DNA of 64,000 bases from Streptomyces sp. NBS 14/10 (GTDB lineage Bacteria > Actinomycetota > Actinomycetes > Streptomycetales > Streptomycetaceae). The DNA is taken from the NCBI RefSeq assembly GCF_002224125.1, contig NZ_NCSM01000020.1, positions 49,796 to 113,795 of the forward strand. Reading direction: 5' to 3'. A program made the translations under genes and the position numbers. Positions 45,328 through 54,750 of the stretch are shown one piece after another (positions within the stretch are counted from its first letter, which is position 1; each line of letters begins with the position of its first letter). Below the pieces are notes generated by a model. The model was not told the DNA's origin and did not search any database. It saw nothing but the letters and a program-made list of their open reading frames with translations.

Positions 45328-46179
45328 TCAGGAGGCGGAGTCGTCCGCCATTATGAGCTCTACACCTGCCTCCTCGCACAGTTCGGTCAGGTACTCGTTT
45401 GGCTCGTCGGTGACGATCGCGCCGACGGCCTCGATGTCGCACACCTTGGCGAAGTCGGCGACACCGAGCTTGCTGTGGTCCATGGCCACCACGACGCGCC
45501 GGGCCCGGTCGACGACCGCCTTCTTGACCTGGGCCTCACCGAGATCAGCGACCGTGAAGCCCTGTTCGGACAAGCCCGTGACCCCGATGAAGGCCACATT
45601 GACGGTGAAGCTGTCGAGGTCGGCGAGGGTCAGAGGGCCGACGAAGCAGCCCCCTGCGGGCCGGTAGGTCCCACCCAGCACGGTGTGCCTGATCCCCTCC
45701 CGGTCCGCCAGAGTCTGTGCGACACCTATCGCGTTCGTCAGCACATTGATATTACGCGGCGGCTGGCCGGCGCTGGCCTCGGCCAGAAGCTCGGCGATGC
45801 GCAGGACGGTGCTGCCACCGTCCAGGAACACCGCGTCGCCGCCGCGTATCAGTTCAAGACAGGCCCGTGCGATCTTCGTTTTGGCCTCGGCGTGGCGGGT
45901 GACTCTGGAGGGCAGGTCCGGCTCGAACGCCGGGCGCACCGCCATGGCGCCGCCATGGGTGCGGCGCAGCAACTGCTGGCGCGCTAGATCCGCCACGTCC
46001 TTGCGGACCGTCGGCTCGGTCACGCCGAGCAGTTCGGCGAGTTCGCTGTTGCGGATGCGGCCGCGCTCGCCCAGAAGCTGCAGGATGCGGGCATGCCGCT
46101 CCTCGGCGAACGCGGTCGGCTTGCCTTCCGGCGTGCCGACGGCGCGTTGCCCGTCTCCGTTCTTCCGGCGTGGTGGCAT
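45328..46179 (-). CDS. DeoR-family regulator of the carbohydrate island
   Basis: The 283-residue protein has the DeoR HTH at residues 28-80 (ARILQLLGERGRIRNSELAE, VTEPTVRKDVADL, RRTHGG). The sensor domain follows (FLDGGSTVLRIAELL, LTNAIGV, GGTYRPAGGCFVG, VVVAMDHSKLGV). It ends the minus-strand operon, with three bases between the hydrolase stop and its start. A repressor responding to a sugar phosphate is expected, and the paired sites at 49901-49916 and 50079-50094 are candidate operators. Confidence 0.85.
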   Translation of the reverse strand: MPPRRKNGDGQRAVGTPEGKPTAFAEERHARILQLLGERGRIRNSELAELLGVTEPTVRKDVADLARQQLLRRTHGGAMAVRPAFEPDLPSRVTRHAEAKTKIARACLELIRGGDAVFLDGGSTVLRIAELLAEASAGQPPRNINVLTNAIGVAQTLADREGIRHTVLGGTYRPAGGCFVGPLTLADLDSFTVNVAFIGVTGLSEQGFTVADLGEAQVKKAVVDRARRVVVAMDHSKLGVADFAKVCDIEAVGAIVTDEPNEYLTELCEEAGVELIMADDSAS

Positions 46180-46182
46180 GGG

Positions 46183-46977
46183 TCAGACGTCCTGTACGAA
46201 GTTCCGGATCGCGCGCGCGACCTGTACGAAATGTTGTTCAGGCGCATCATAGCGAGGCGAAACAATTTTCAGGGGTGCTCCGAGATCTCCGGCCACCTGC
46301 TCTGCGACGATCATTGGATGCACCGGATCCTGGTGCGCGCCGATGACCAGCTTGGGTGTGCCGGACGAGGGGGGGCGGGTGGGCGCTGAGGCAGGGACGG
46401 CCGTCAGGCGCTGGGCCCGCTCGACGGCCCGGGGGGCGTCGAACTGTCCCAACAGGGCGTCGGCTGCTGCGGCGGAGACCCTGGCGATCCCGGCATAGTC
46501 CTCGCTGTCCTGGAACAGCACCCTGCCTTTAGCCGCCCCGTGGGTGCGCAGCAATTCCGTGATCCGCGGGTAGGCGGACATGCTTGCGGGGTGGGGCTCC
46601 CAGCGCCAGACCGGACGGATGAGGACAAGGCCACGCACCGGGATGTTGCCTCGAGCCAGGAGTTGCGCGGCGACCCCCGCCCCCATGGAGATGCCGACCA
46701 CGATGAGGGGCCGCGATGGACCGAAGTCGCCGATCACCTCCTCGACATCGGCGGCCAGCTGGGGGAAGGTGAGCAGCTCATGGCGTTCGTCGAGCGTGGT
46801 CATGCCATGGGCCCGTAGGTCTGGGGCCAGCACTTGGCACTGGCGGCGCACAGTGTCGTCGGCAAGAGCAAGAGGCTGGCTGCGGTCGGCACCGAGACCG
46901 TGCAGAAGCAGCAATGGCTGGTCCCCGTTGCCAGTGACCTCGAAGGCGAGTCGCCCCCGGCCGTGTCGGCTGTTCAT
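46183..46977 (-). CDS. Alpha/beta-hydrolase
   Basis: The 264-residue protein has an oxyanion segment LLLLHGLGADRS, nucleophile elbow VVGISMGAG (GxSxG with Ser near residue 94) and late acid/His elements (LVIGAHQDPVHP). No secretion signal is visible. It overlaps the isomerase start by four bases within the operon. It could open a lactone or ester made by the neighbouring oxidoreductase, but the substrate is unknown. Confidence 0.8.
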   Translation of the reverse strand: MNSRHGRGRLAFEVTGNGDQPLLLLHGLGADRSQPLALADDTVRRQCQVLAPDLRAHGMTTLDERHELLTFPQLAADVEEVIGDFGPSRPLIVVGISMGAGVAAQLLARGNIPVRGLVLIRPVWRWEPHPASMSAYPRITELLRTHGAAKGRVLFQDSEDYAGIARVSAAAADALLGQFDAPRAVERAQRLTAVPASAPTRPPSSGTPKLVIGAHQDPVHPMIVAEQVAGDLGAPLKIVSPRYDAPEQHFVQVARAIRNFVQDV

Positions 46978-47819
46978 GGCCGCTTCCCGTACTTGTAGGC
47001 GTAGGCGTGCAGGAACGCGTAGACGCGCGGGGCGTCCTCGGGAACCAAGTCCTGGGCGATCACGGGGACCGGCTGGGGCAGGGCGGCATGCAGGCGCATG
47101 ACCAGGTCGTAGTCCAGGGCGCCGGTGCCGGGGGAGGCGTAGCCGGAGGCCACCACGTCTTTGGCATGCACGGCGGCCGTATGGTCGCCGAGGACAGCGA
47201 AGGCGTGGCTGAGGATGCGTTCCTGATCCTTTGCGGTGTCGACGGTGAGCAGGTTGGCCGGGTCCAGGACGACGGCGAGGTGACGCGCGTCGTCTCCGAG
47301 TTCGTGGAGCAGGACCGCGGCGGCGTCTGCGTCACGGATCACGTTGCCGGGTTCGGGCTCGATGCCCAACCGGACGCCGGCCGCAGCGGCAGCCGGGAGG
47401 AGAGCGTCGAGGGTGCCGCGCAGGTCGGCCCAGGCCTGGGGGCTGGTGTTGTCGGGGTGGGCGCGCCACATGTTGTGCGGGTCCCGGGTGCCGGTGCAGA
47501 TGGTGACCACTTCGGCGCTGATGTCAGGTGCGCGTCGGATAACGGCGAGGCACGCGTCGATGGCCTTTCGACGGGCAGCCTCGTCGGGGTCGATCGCGTT
47601 GAAGGTGCCTGACAGTCCCCAGATCCGTACGTCGGCCTCGGTGAACGCGGCTGCGATCGCGGCTGCGTCCTGGGGGGTGAGCGTGGCATCCAAGGTGGGA
47701 CGTCCCACTGCGGACAGATTCAGCTGGGTGGCAGTGAATCCGGCTGCGCGGATGGCAGTGGCGACCCTGTGGGGCGGGCCGCTGGGGAAGACGCGGGCGA
47801 AGACGCCGAGTTCGGTCAC
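46974..47819 (-). CDS. TIM-barrel sugar phosphate isomerase/epimerase
   Basis: The 281-residue xylose-isomerase-like barrel has VRLGIEPEPGNV near residue 150, AVVLDPANLLT near 185, TAAVHAKDVV near 215 and a terminal VPVIAQDL, in which Gln takes the place of the usual Glu of the last metal-site strand. It overlaps its operon neighbours at both ends. It pairs with the Gfo/Idh/MocA gene, as in the biosynthetic cluster, but the sequences are not close copies. A role in isomerising an oxidised sugar is likely. Confidence 0.82.
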   Translation of the reverse strand: MTELGVFARVFPSGPPHRVATAIRAAGFTATQLNLSAVGRPTLDATLTPQDAAAIAAAFTEADVRIWGLSGTFNAIDPDEAARRKAIDACLAVIRRAPDISAEVVTICTGTRDPHNMWRAHPDNTSPQAWADLRGTLDALLPAAAAAGVRLGIEPEPGNVIRDADAAAVLLHELGDDARHLAVVLDPANLLTVDTAKDQERILSHAFAVLGDHTAAVHAKDVVASGYASPGTGALDYDLVMRLHAALPQPVPVIAQDLVPEDAPRVYAFLHAYAYKYGKRP

Positions 47820-48856
47820 AGGGTCACCTTCGTTCCACCCTGGGCGCTGGACTCGGCCACGGCGTTGATGAGCTTGACGCTGATGACGCCGTCATCGGCG
47901 CTGGGGCTGTCGGGCAGGTTGTTGCGGATAGCCAGGGCGAAGGCTTCGATCTGGCGTTCGTAGGCGTTGGAATCGCCGAAGACCGCGCGTTCGCTGGTCG
48001 CGTTCGCCTCGTCGAACACCTCCACGTCACTGGCCCGGAGAGTAAAGGGGAAGTGAGTGCGCAGCTTCACGTAGCCGTTCTCACCGTAGATGTCGGCGCC
48101 TTCGGACCACTCAGCGTGTACGTTCGCGGTGATCTCGAAGTGGGCTAGGCCGCCCTCGGCCAGGCTCGCCGTCCCGTGCCAGGTCAGGTCGTTGCCCGCG
48201 CGAGCCATCTGCGCAGACAGGCTGGTCGGGTCGCCCAGCAGGTAGCGCATGCCGTCCAAGACGTGGGCGCCGTGCGTGGTCAGCAGGTACTGCTCACGGT
48301 TGGCCTTGAACGTGGCCTCGCGGGCGCGCACGTCCTGGTCGACTACCAGCGCCGGGAACAGCGTGGCCTCGGTGGAGGGACGCAGGCCCGACATCACTCG
48401 GTACCACACGGTCGCCGACAGGATCCGCCCGATCTTGTTCTGGATGGCGTGCGCGGCGTGCTGCACACCTGGGTCGTAGCGCTTCATTGCACCAACCTGC
48501 AGATGCAGACCCGTCTCGGCGACCAGCGCCCGCAGCTCCTCGGCCTCCGCCACCGTGCCGGCCAGCGGCTTCTCCACCAGCACGTGCTTGCCTGCGCGTA
48601 GTGCCTTGGAGGCGAGAGGCAGGTGGAGGCGGTCGGGCACCGCCACGATGACCGCTTCGACGTTGTCGTCTGCCAGCAATTCATCGACGCTGGTGTATCC
48701 AGGCGCCTCGTAGCGGGCCGCAACCCGCCGTGCCAGCAATTCGGAGGGATCACACACGCCTACCAGCCGCGCTCCGTCTGCCCGCGCCAACGCCGGCAGA
48801 TGAGCGGCCTGCGCGATCCGGCCGGCGCCGATGACACCGATCCCGACAAGGGACAT
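47816..48856 (-). CDS. Gfo/Idh/MocA-family oxidoreductase of the carbohydrate island
   Basis: The 346-residue protein starts at ATG 48856 with AAGGAG upstream. Rossmann motif VIGAGRIAQAAHLPAL, the conserved lysine motif LVEKPLAGTV near residue 95, and HGAHVLDGMRYLLGD (catalytic-type GxHxxD) are present. It probably oxidises a sugar or cyclitol hydroxyl with NAD(P). It heads the four-gene part of the minus-strand operon that ends with the DeoR gene. Confidence 0.86.
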   Translation of the reverse strand: MSLVGIGVIGAGRIAQAAHLPALARADGARLVGVCDPSELLARRVAARYEAPGYTSVDELLADDNVEAVIVAVPDRLHLPLASKALRAGKHVLVEKPLAGTVAEAEELRALVAETGLHLQVGAMKRYDPGVQHAAHAIQNKIGRILSATVWYRVMSGLRPSTEATLFPALVVDQDVRAREATFKANREQYLLTTHGAHVLDGMRYLLGDPTSLSAQMARAGNDLTWHGTASLAEGGLAHFEITANVHAEWSEGADIYGENGYVKLRTHFPFTLRASDVEVFDEANATSERAVFGDSNAYERQIEAFALAIRNNLPDSPSADDGVISVKLINAVAESSAQGGTKVTL

Positions 48857-48921
48857 AACAAACTCCTTTAATGCTGATCAGTTGCGAGGTACGGCATGAG
48901 GGTGGGGTGGGTGGGGAGTGG

Positions 48922-49869
48922 TCACTCGGCTGATGCGGCGAGGTCAGCCGCGCCCAGCACACCGGCTCGGTTACCGGCACGCGCCAGGCGGACCTCGGGC
49001 AAGGGCAGGACCGGGCCAAGCGGCGTGGTGACCCTGAGAGCGGACACCACGGCCTGCTGTAGGACAGGCCCGATAGCGCTGGCACCACCACCGAGCACAA
49101 GCGTGTGGTGGTCGACGATGCGGGAGATCATGGCCGACACCGCGGCGATGGCCGCGGCTGCCTCGCGCACGACCCCCAGCGCCGCCTTGTCGCCCTGCTG
49201 GGCGGCGGTCGCGACATCATGGCCGCGCAGACGCACCGGATTGTTGCCGCAGAGCTTGGACAGCAGTGGTGCCTCGGCGGGGGCATGGGCAACCGCCCGT
49301 CGGGCGCTAGCCAGCATGGCCTTGCCACTGGCGTACACGGCCAGGCAGCCGCGGCTGCCGCACACGCAGCGCGGTCCATCAGCGCGCACCTGTAGGTGAC
49401 CCAGTTCGCCCGCTACCCCGAAGGCACCGGTCAGCAGGCGGCCGTCAGCGATGACGCCGCCTCCCACGTCCGTGCCCAGGGTCAGCATCACGAACGCTCC
49501 CCGCTTGGGACGCCCCGCCAGAAGGTACTCGCCCCAGGTGGCGCTGTTGGCATCATTGTGCACGATCGTTTCCAGGCCGGTGAGCTCCGCAAGGTCCTGT
49601 CGCAGCTTGCGGTCAGTCCAGCCCAGACTGGCGGCAGCGACCACGCGCTCGCGGTCCGGGCTCAGCCAGCCGGCCATCGCCACCCCGAGCCTGGGCGACA
49701 CAGAGTGGCTGTCATGCACGTTCTGCACGGCCTCCGCGATGGTGTTCAGAAGCCTGTCGTAGTCCAGGCCTGGCAGAGGGCGTTCGGTGTAGTAGTACAG
49801 CTCGCCGCTGCCGCTCAGTCGGCCAATGGCCAGCTTTGTGCCTCCGACGTCAACACCTATCGCACGCAT
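48922..49869 (-). CDS. ROK-family sugar kinase
   Basis: ATG 49869 (MRAIGVDVGGTKLAIG) follows GAGGCG and gives 315 residues. The ATP phosphate-1 motif DVGGTK, NDANSATWGEYL with the catalytic Asp, GTDVGGGVI and the ROK zinc motif (CVCGSRGCLAVYASG) are present. In most ROK kinases the last motif has Glu after the GC pair; here it reads CLAV. It phosphorylates a hexose such as glucose, GlcNAc or allose. It is the first gene of the minus-strand group and is divergent from the RPE-like gene. Confidence 0.86.
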   Translation of the reverse strand: MRAIGVDVGGTKLAIGRLSGSGELYYYTERPLPGLDYDRLLNTIAEAVQNVHDSHSVSPRLGVAMAGWLSPDRERVVAAASLGWTDRKLRQDLAELTGLETIVHNDANSATWGEYLLAGRPKRGAFVMLTLGTDVGGGVIADGRLLTGAFGVAGELGHLQVRADGPRCVCGSRGCLAVYASGKAMLASARRAVAHAPAEAPLLSKLCGNNPVRLRGHDVATAAQQGDKAALGVVREAAAAIAAVSAMISRIVDHHTLVLGGGASAIGPVLQQAVVSALRVTTPLGPVLPLPEVRLARAGNRAGVLGAADLAASAE

Positions 49870-49900
49870 CTCATCGCCTCGTCGCTGCCTGGACATCTAA

Positions 49901-50094
49901 TCGAAACAAAACGAGTCTGCACGTGGCGGTGGCATCGGCGCAAGAGGTAGTTCGCTCTGTATGCTCTCGCCCTACAGAAGCTGCGATACACCCAGGTCGG
50001 GTGCCCTCATGGACTTTCGGAGGTCCGATCCGGAGGGTCCGAACCGCAGCGCAGGCCTGCGGCCAACCACGGCATGTGACTCGTTTTCTTTCGA
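49901..50094. promoter_or_regulatory. Divergent promoter with paired inverted 16-bp sites
   Basis: TCGAAACAAAACGAGT at 49901-49916 and ACTCGTTTTCTTTCGA at 50079-50094 are reverse complements except for one base. They lie between the ROK kinase start (49869) and the epimerase start (50174). The arrangement suits a DNA-looping repressor, most likely the DeoR protein encoded at 45328-46179. Confidence 0.6.
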
Positions 50095-50173
50095 AAAGCT
50101 CTTTACAGATCCGAAACGAAGAGGCATCGTCACCTGCGTCACCGAGTTTCGAACCAGCACTGGAGTCCTGGCA

Positions 50174-50818
50174 GTGAAGGCGTACGTCTCCCTTTGGTCG
50201 GCCGACCTGCTCGATGTGGGAAGGGCGATCGATCTAGTGTCCGATGCCGCTGACGGCTTCCACATCGACGTCTTCGACGGTCACAACGTCGAAGAGCTTC
50301 TGTTCGGCCCCGACTTCGTCGCCGCCGTCCGCGCCCGCACCGAACTTGTACTGGACGTGCATCTCAACGTGACAGACCCGGATTACTGGGCGCAGCGCTT
50401 CATCGACGTCGGCGCCGATATGATCACTGTCCAGTCCGGGGCATGTCCGGACGTGAGCCATACCCTAGGCTCGATCCGGGAAGCTGGCCTCCAGGCGTCA
50501 CTGGGCATAGAGACGCACGAATCCGTGGCGGACTCGGTCGCCCTGGCAGCCGAGGTTGACCGGTTTTTGTTGATGGGCACGGCCATCGGCGTCAAGGGCG
50601 TCTCCCAGGACCCTGCAACTCCCCAGCGGGTCTTGGAGCTGCGGAGCCACACCACGGCCAAGCAGCAGGATCGGCCCATCTTCGTCGACGGCGGCATCCG
50701 CGCTGAGACCATCGAGCGCCTAGCCGCGGCCGGCGCCGACGGTGTCATCCCCGGCTCTCTCGTCTATGGAGCACCGGACCCGGTCGCCGCCATCCACCAC
50801 CTGCACTCCCTGCGCTAG
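50174..50818 (+). CDS. Ribulose-phosphate 3-epimerase-family protein
   Basis: GTG 50174 follows TGGAG and gives 214 residues. The RPE barrel motifs are YVSLWSADLL, HIDVFDGHNVEELLFGPDFV (HxDxxDG metal site), LDVHLNV, ITVQSGACPD and PIFVDGGIRAETI. The usual HLM is HLN here. RPE-fold enzymes also act on D-allulose-6-phosphate, which fits the neighbouring kinase and isomerase. It begins the three-gene plus-strand operon. Confidence 0.84.
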   Translation: MKAYVSLWSADLLDVGRAIDLVSDAADGFHIDVFDGHNVEELLFGPDFVAAVRARTELVLDVHLNVTDPDYWAQRFIDVGADMITVQSGACPDVSHTLGSIREAGLQASLGIETHESVADSVALAAEVDRFLLMGTAIGVKGVSQDPATPQRVLELRSHTTAKQQDRPIFVDGGIRAETIERLAAAGADGVIPGSLVYGAPDPVAAIHHLHSLR

Positions 50819-50857
50819 CAGTACCCCTTTCCCCTGCGCAAAGAAACGAGCAACAAC

Positions 50858-51880
50858 GTGAAGGCAGTCGTCTACGACGCACCCCGCAGTTTCACGATCC
50901 GGGAGATCCCGACCCCGCAAGCCGGGCCGGGAGAGATACGCATCCGCGTGCTCCAGGCCGGAGTGTGCGGCACCGACCTCCATCTCCACGACGGACAGTT
51001 CATGGCAGCCTTTCCTCTCATCCCCGGCCATGAGGCCGTGGGAGTGATCGACCAGATCGGCGAGGGAGTCGAGGGGTTCACTCTCGGCGAGCAGGCCACC
51101 ATCAACCCGAACGCAAGCTGCGGCAACTGCTTCTACTGCCGCGCCGGCCGGAACCTGATGTGCACCAACTTGACCGGCATGGGGTCCAACCTGCCCGGAG
51201 CCTTCGCGGAATATGTGACGGCGCCCGCAGCACAGGTCTTCTCCGTGGAGGGGATGCACCCCGACACCGCCGTCTTCGTCGAACCCGCCTCCTGCGTCAT
51301 GCACGGAGTCGACGTGCTGCGCCCCGCCCCGGGATCGAGCGTACTGGTCCTCGGTGCCGGCCCCACCGGCCAACTGCTGGCCCAACTGGTAGCCAGCAGT
51401 GGTGCCGCCCATGTCACCGTCGCCGCACCCACGGCCTTCAAACTCGACACCGCCCGCGCCCTCGGAGCCGACCAGACGTTCGTGATGAACCGCGCGGATC
51501 TTCCGGGAGACGTCGTCAAGCTGCGTGAGCTGTCGGGCGGTGACGGTTATGACATCGTCATCGACGCCACCGGAAGCGCCGACGTGTGCGCCGTGTGCGT
51601 GCCGCTGACCCGCAACGGCGGCACGACGGTATTCTATGGTGTCACCGACGAGAACGACCTGGTGCAGGTCTCACCGTACGACATCTTCCGGCGTGAGCTC
51701 ACCATCAAGGGATCGTTTGCGGAGATTAACTCCTTCCCCGCAGCGATCGCCGCACTGCGCTCCGGCCGGGCCAAGACCGACGGCATCATCACTCACCGTT
51801 TCAAGCTCGAGGACTACGCCAAGGCGCTGCAGACCCTGCGCCACGATAAGACAGCACACAAGGTCGTCCTCACCCTGTGA
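50858..51880 (+). CDS. Zinc-dependent medium-chain alcohol (polyol) dehydrogenase
   Basis: The 340-residue protein starts at GTG 50858. The catalytic zinc site is AGVCGTDLHLHDG with PGHEAVG and VFVEPASCV; the structural zinc cysteines are NASCGNCFYCRAGRNLMC; the Rossmann motif is VLVLGAGPTGQLL. It belongs to the sorbitol/L-threonine dehydrogenase group and would oxidise a polyol or sugar. It lies 39 bases after the epimerase gene. Confidence 0.88.
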   Translation: MKAVVYDAPRSFTIREIPTPQAGPGEIRIRVLQAGVCGTDLHLHDGQFMAAFPLIPGHEAVGVIDQIGEGVEGFTLGEQATINPNASCGNCFYCRAGRNLMCTNLTGMGSNLPGAFAEYVTAPAAQVFSVEGMHPDTAVFVEPASCVMHGVDVLRPAPGSSVLVLGAGPTGQLLAQLVASSGAAHVTVAAPTAFKLDTARALGADQTFVMNRADLPGDVVKLRELSGGDGYDIVIDATGSADVCAVCVPLTRNGGTTVFYGVTDENDLVQVSPYDIFRRELTIKGSFAEINSFPAAIAALRSGRAKTDGIITHRFKLEDYAKALQTLRHDKTAHKVVLTL

Positions 51881-51974
51881 GTTGCCTGGGCCGGACGTGC
51901 CTCGCTCCCCCGTCCCGGCCGGCAGCTACCCCCCGGTGCAGCGCCCGTCGGGCCTAAGGATTACGGAACCCACC

Positions 51975-53225
51975 ATGCGTGATCATCACCCACAGCCAGG
52001 CCCCGTCCACGGCACCGCCTGGCTGGCGACCGAGACAAGACGGCTCCTCGACTTCGCGGCAGGATCCGTACACCCGGGCGGTGGCTTCGCCTGGCTCGAC
52101 AGGCGCGGACACCCCGACACCGATCTGCCGATTCATGCCTGGATCACGTGCCGTATGACCCACGTCTTTGCGCTCGGCCAGTTCCTTGGCCACCCGGCAC
52201 CCTGCCAAGAGCTCGTGGAACGCGGGGTCAGGGCTCTCAGCCACCAGCTGCGCGACGCCGAACACGGCGGCTGGTTCAGCGCCGTTCACAACGGGCAGCC
52301 GGTAACCACCGAGAAGAGCGCCTACACACATGCCTTCGTGCTGTTGGCAGCTTCCAGTGCCGTGGCTGCTGGCGCACCTGGGGCCGACCCGCTCCTCGAC
52401 GAGGCTCTCCATGTCTGGGACGAATACTTCTGGGACGATCACAACACGCTTGCAGTCGACACCTGGGACCAGGCGTGGACGAACCTCGACCCCTACCGTG
52501 GCGTCAACCCCAATATGCACGCCGTCGAAGCGATGCTGGCCGTGACCGACGTCACCGGTGACCAGATGTGGCGTCAGCGCGCGCTGCCGATCGTCGAACG
52601 GGTCATCCACGGCTTTGCGCGAGAGCATGACTGGCTCCTGCCGGAACACTTCAACACGGCCTGGGAACCAGAGCTGGACTACAACATCAGCAACCCCGGA
52701 GACCAGTTGAGGCCCTACGGCGTGACCGTCGGACACCTCCTCGAATGGGCCCGTTTCTGTCTGCACCTGCGCGCCTCCCTCGGCGCAGCAGCACCTGCTT
52801 GGCTTCTGGACGATGCCGTGGCCCTGTTCGAGAAGGCGGTGGCATGCGGGTGGAACGCTGATGGATTGCCCGGCTTCGTCTACACCATCGACTGGAACGA
52901 ACAGCCTGTGGTGACATCACGACTCCACTGGGTCATTGCAGAGGCGATTAGCGCAGCCGCAGCGCTCTATCAGGCCACCGGAGACGTCGGTTACAAGAAC
53001 TGGTACCACCAGTTCTGGGATCATGCGGGGTCGTTCATCGACCGCGCTCACGGGTCCTGGCACCACGAGCTCGACGCCAATCTGAGGCCCGCAGACATGA
53101 TCTGGCAGGGCAAGCCCGATGTCTACCACGCCTTCCAGGCCACGCTGATCCCTCGCCTGCCCCTGGCTCCCACGCTTGCTACGGCGCTGCGCAACACCCT
53201 GCTCGATGAAGTGGCCATCGACTGA
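51975..53225 (+). CDS. AGE-family sugar 2-epimerase/isomerase
   Basis: The protein has 416 residues from ATG 51975. It shows the (alpha/alpha)6-barrel motifs of N-acylglucosamine 2-epimerases and related ketose/aldose isomerases (YihS, cellobiose 2-epimerase): WITCRMTHVFALG, YTHAFVLLAASSA, RGVNPNMHAVEAMLAV, NTAWEPELDYN, RPYGVTVGHLLEW, LHWVIAEAISAAAAL and the terminal DVYHAFQATLIP, with conserved His residues. It probably interconverts an aldose and ketose or epimerises C2. It ends the plus-strand operon. Confidence 0.85.
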   Translation: MRDHHPQPGPVHGTAWLATETRRLLDFAAGSVHPGGGFAWLDRRGHPDTDLPIHAWITCRMTHVFALGQFLGHPAPCQELVERGVRALSHQLRDAEHGGWFSAVHNGQPVTTEKSAYTHAFVLLAASSAVAAGAPGADPLLDEALHVWDEYFWDDHNTLAVDTWDQAWTNLDPYRGVNPNMHAVEAMLAVTDVTGDQMWRQRALPIVERVIHGFAREHDWLLPEHFNTAWEPELDYNISNPGDQLRPYGVTVGHLLEWARFCLHLRASLGAAAPAWLLDDAVALFEKAVACGWNADGLPGFVYTIDWNEQPVVTSRLHWVIAEAISAAAALYQATGDVGYKNWYHQFWDHAGSFIDRAHGSWHHELDANLRPADMIWQGKPDVYHAFQATLIPRLPLAPTLATALRNTLLDEVAID

Positions 53226-53251
53226 GCCAGCGGTCACGCACCGAACTGCTG

Positions 53252-54133
53252 AAGGATCTGCCAGTGCAGGTGCTGGGCCGGATGCGCTCGGACCGTATCC
53301 TGCGTCGCGCGGCACCAGCCCGCGAACCAGGCGCCCTGGGCCGTCCGCCCCGTCACGGCGCCGAGTTCGTCTTCGGCGACCCGGCTACCTGGAACACCCC
53401 CGACATCACGACCGTGACCGCCACCCGTCTGTATGGCACCGCGACCGCCCGGGCCTGGGACCGGCTCCACCCACGGCTGGCCCACCGCTCGGCATGGGCC
53501 GCCGAGCTGGGCGTGCTGCCGGTGATCGAGGGCACTGTGATCCGCTTGCAGGTCGACCGGCTGCCCAGCGGCGCCACCCCGAAGCCGGTGTGGCTGTGGT
53601 GGTCGGGCACCGACGCCACCTCCGCCCAGGTCAACCTGCTCTGGCAGATTTTCCTGCGGCGCTTCGACATCGAACACACCTTCCGGCTGTTCAAGCAGAC
53701 CCTCGGCTGGACCTGCCCGAAGATCCGCACGCCGGAAGCGGCTGACCGCTGGACCTGGCTCATCCTCGCGGTCTACACCCAGCTGCGGCTGGCCCGCCCG
53801 CTGGCGGCCGACCTGCTTCGGCCATGGGAAAAACCGAGTCCGCCGAACCGACTCACGCCGCCCGCGTCCGCCGCGACTTTCCGGCACCTCCGCCCGAAGA
53901 CCGCCTGCCCTGCCAGGGCACCGAAACCCTCCCACCCCGGCCCAGGACGGCCGCCCGGCCGCAAGAACACGCAGCCCACACCTCGACACAACGTGCACAC
54001 AGTCGGCAAACCGGCCCCGCAACGACTCGGGCAGCAGCGGCCGGACGAACTTCCACTCAGCATCGGACAGCTCATGGAGACGTATCATCCGACCACGATC
54101 CACCAGCCAAGATCATTTGACGACAGATCCTAG
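53252..54133 (+). pseudogene. N-truncated IS4-like transposase
   Basis: The frame reads QVLGRMRSDRILRRAA, IEGTVIRLQVDRLPSG, RRFDIEHTFRLFKQTLGW, RTPEAADRWTWLILAVYTQL and RLARPLAADL, a transposase type common in Streptomyces. The first half of the protein, with the initial catalytic Asp, is absent. The same family appears on the minus strand at the right edge of the window. Confidence 0.75.
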
Positions 54134-54745
54134 ACGCGGTGGAGAGCCTCGGGATCTCCTACGTGGGAAACCAGCCGCCGCAAGCTCGGTGACGTCATCA
54201 AAGACAAAATCCCAAGCATAGCCACCCGGCTGGCCGAAGAGGCCTTCGACGCCTTGGAGAGGCAGACCGTGGTCGTTCCCGGACCGGCGCCCCCTGGCGC
54301 TGGTGTCCTCCCTGATCCGCTCCCTTGCGACCGTCCACGAACAGCGCCGAGCTCTGGAATCGCAGATCGAAACTGGCCTGGAGCCACCACCCCTTATCCC
54401 CGGCCCTGACCTGGATGCCGGGGGTGCGGCCGGGACCGTGGTCCTGGTCACCGTCGACGACGGCACCGGCTTCCCCAGTGCTCCTCCCACCTCCCTCCTA
54501 CGCCGAACCCTGGTCGGTCACCAAGTCGCCGGGGACCTCGACCCACAGCGCACTCGCCGAGCTGGCAACCGGCAGCTCAAACGTTCCCCTACGTCGCGCT
54601 GTACGCCCCCCCGCGATGCGGCTATGGATCGACCCTGGCGAGCCGGAACCCGGTGGTTCCGGCGAGAGGCTCGCCTCCGCTATGTTCCATCCATAAACAA
54701 ATTGATGAGGCGGGGCCTGACCATGACCCCGCCCGCAAGAAGGAG
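54125..54745 (+). pseudogene. IS110-family transposase remnant with several frameshifts
   Basis: Pieces of the IS110 C-terminal part appear in different frames: KLGDVIKDKIPSIATRLAEE, FDALERQTVVVPG, LATVHEQRRALESQI, TVDDGTGFPSA and AGNRQLKRS. The order is correct but frames shift at least three times, so the gene is dead. Confidence 0.7.
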
Positions 54746-54750
54746 TGTCG

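Noticed and set aside
50826..50850. Third copy of the AAACGAG operator before the alcohol dehydrogenase gene
   Set aside because: AAAGAAACGAG matches only part of the 16-bp site and overlaps the ribosome-binding region, so it could be chance.
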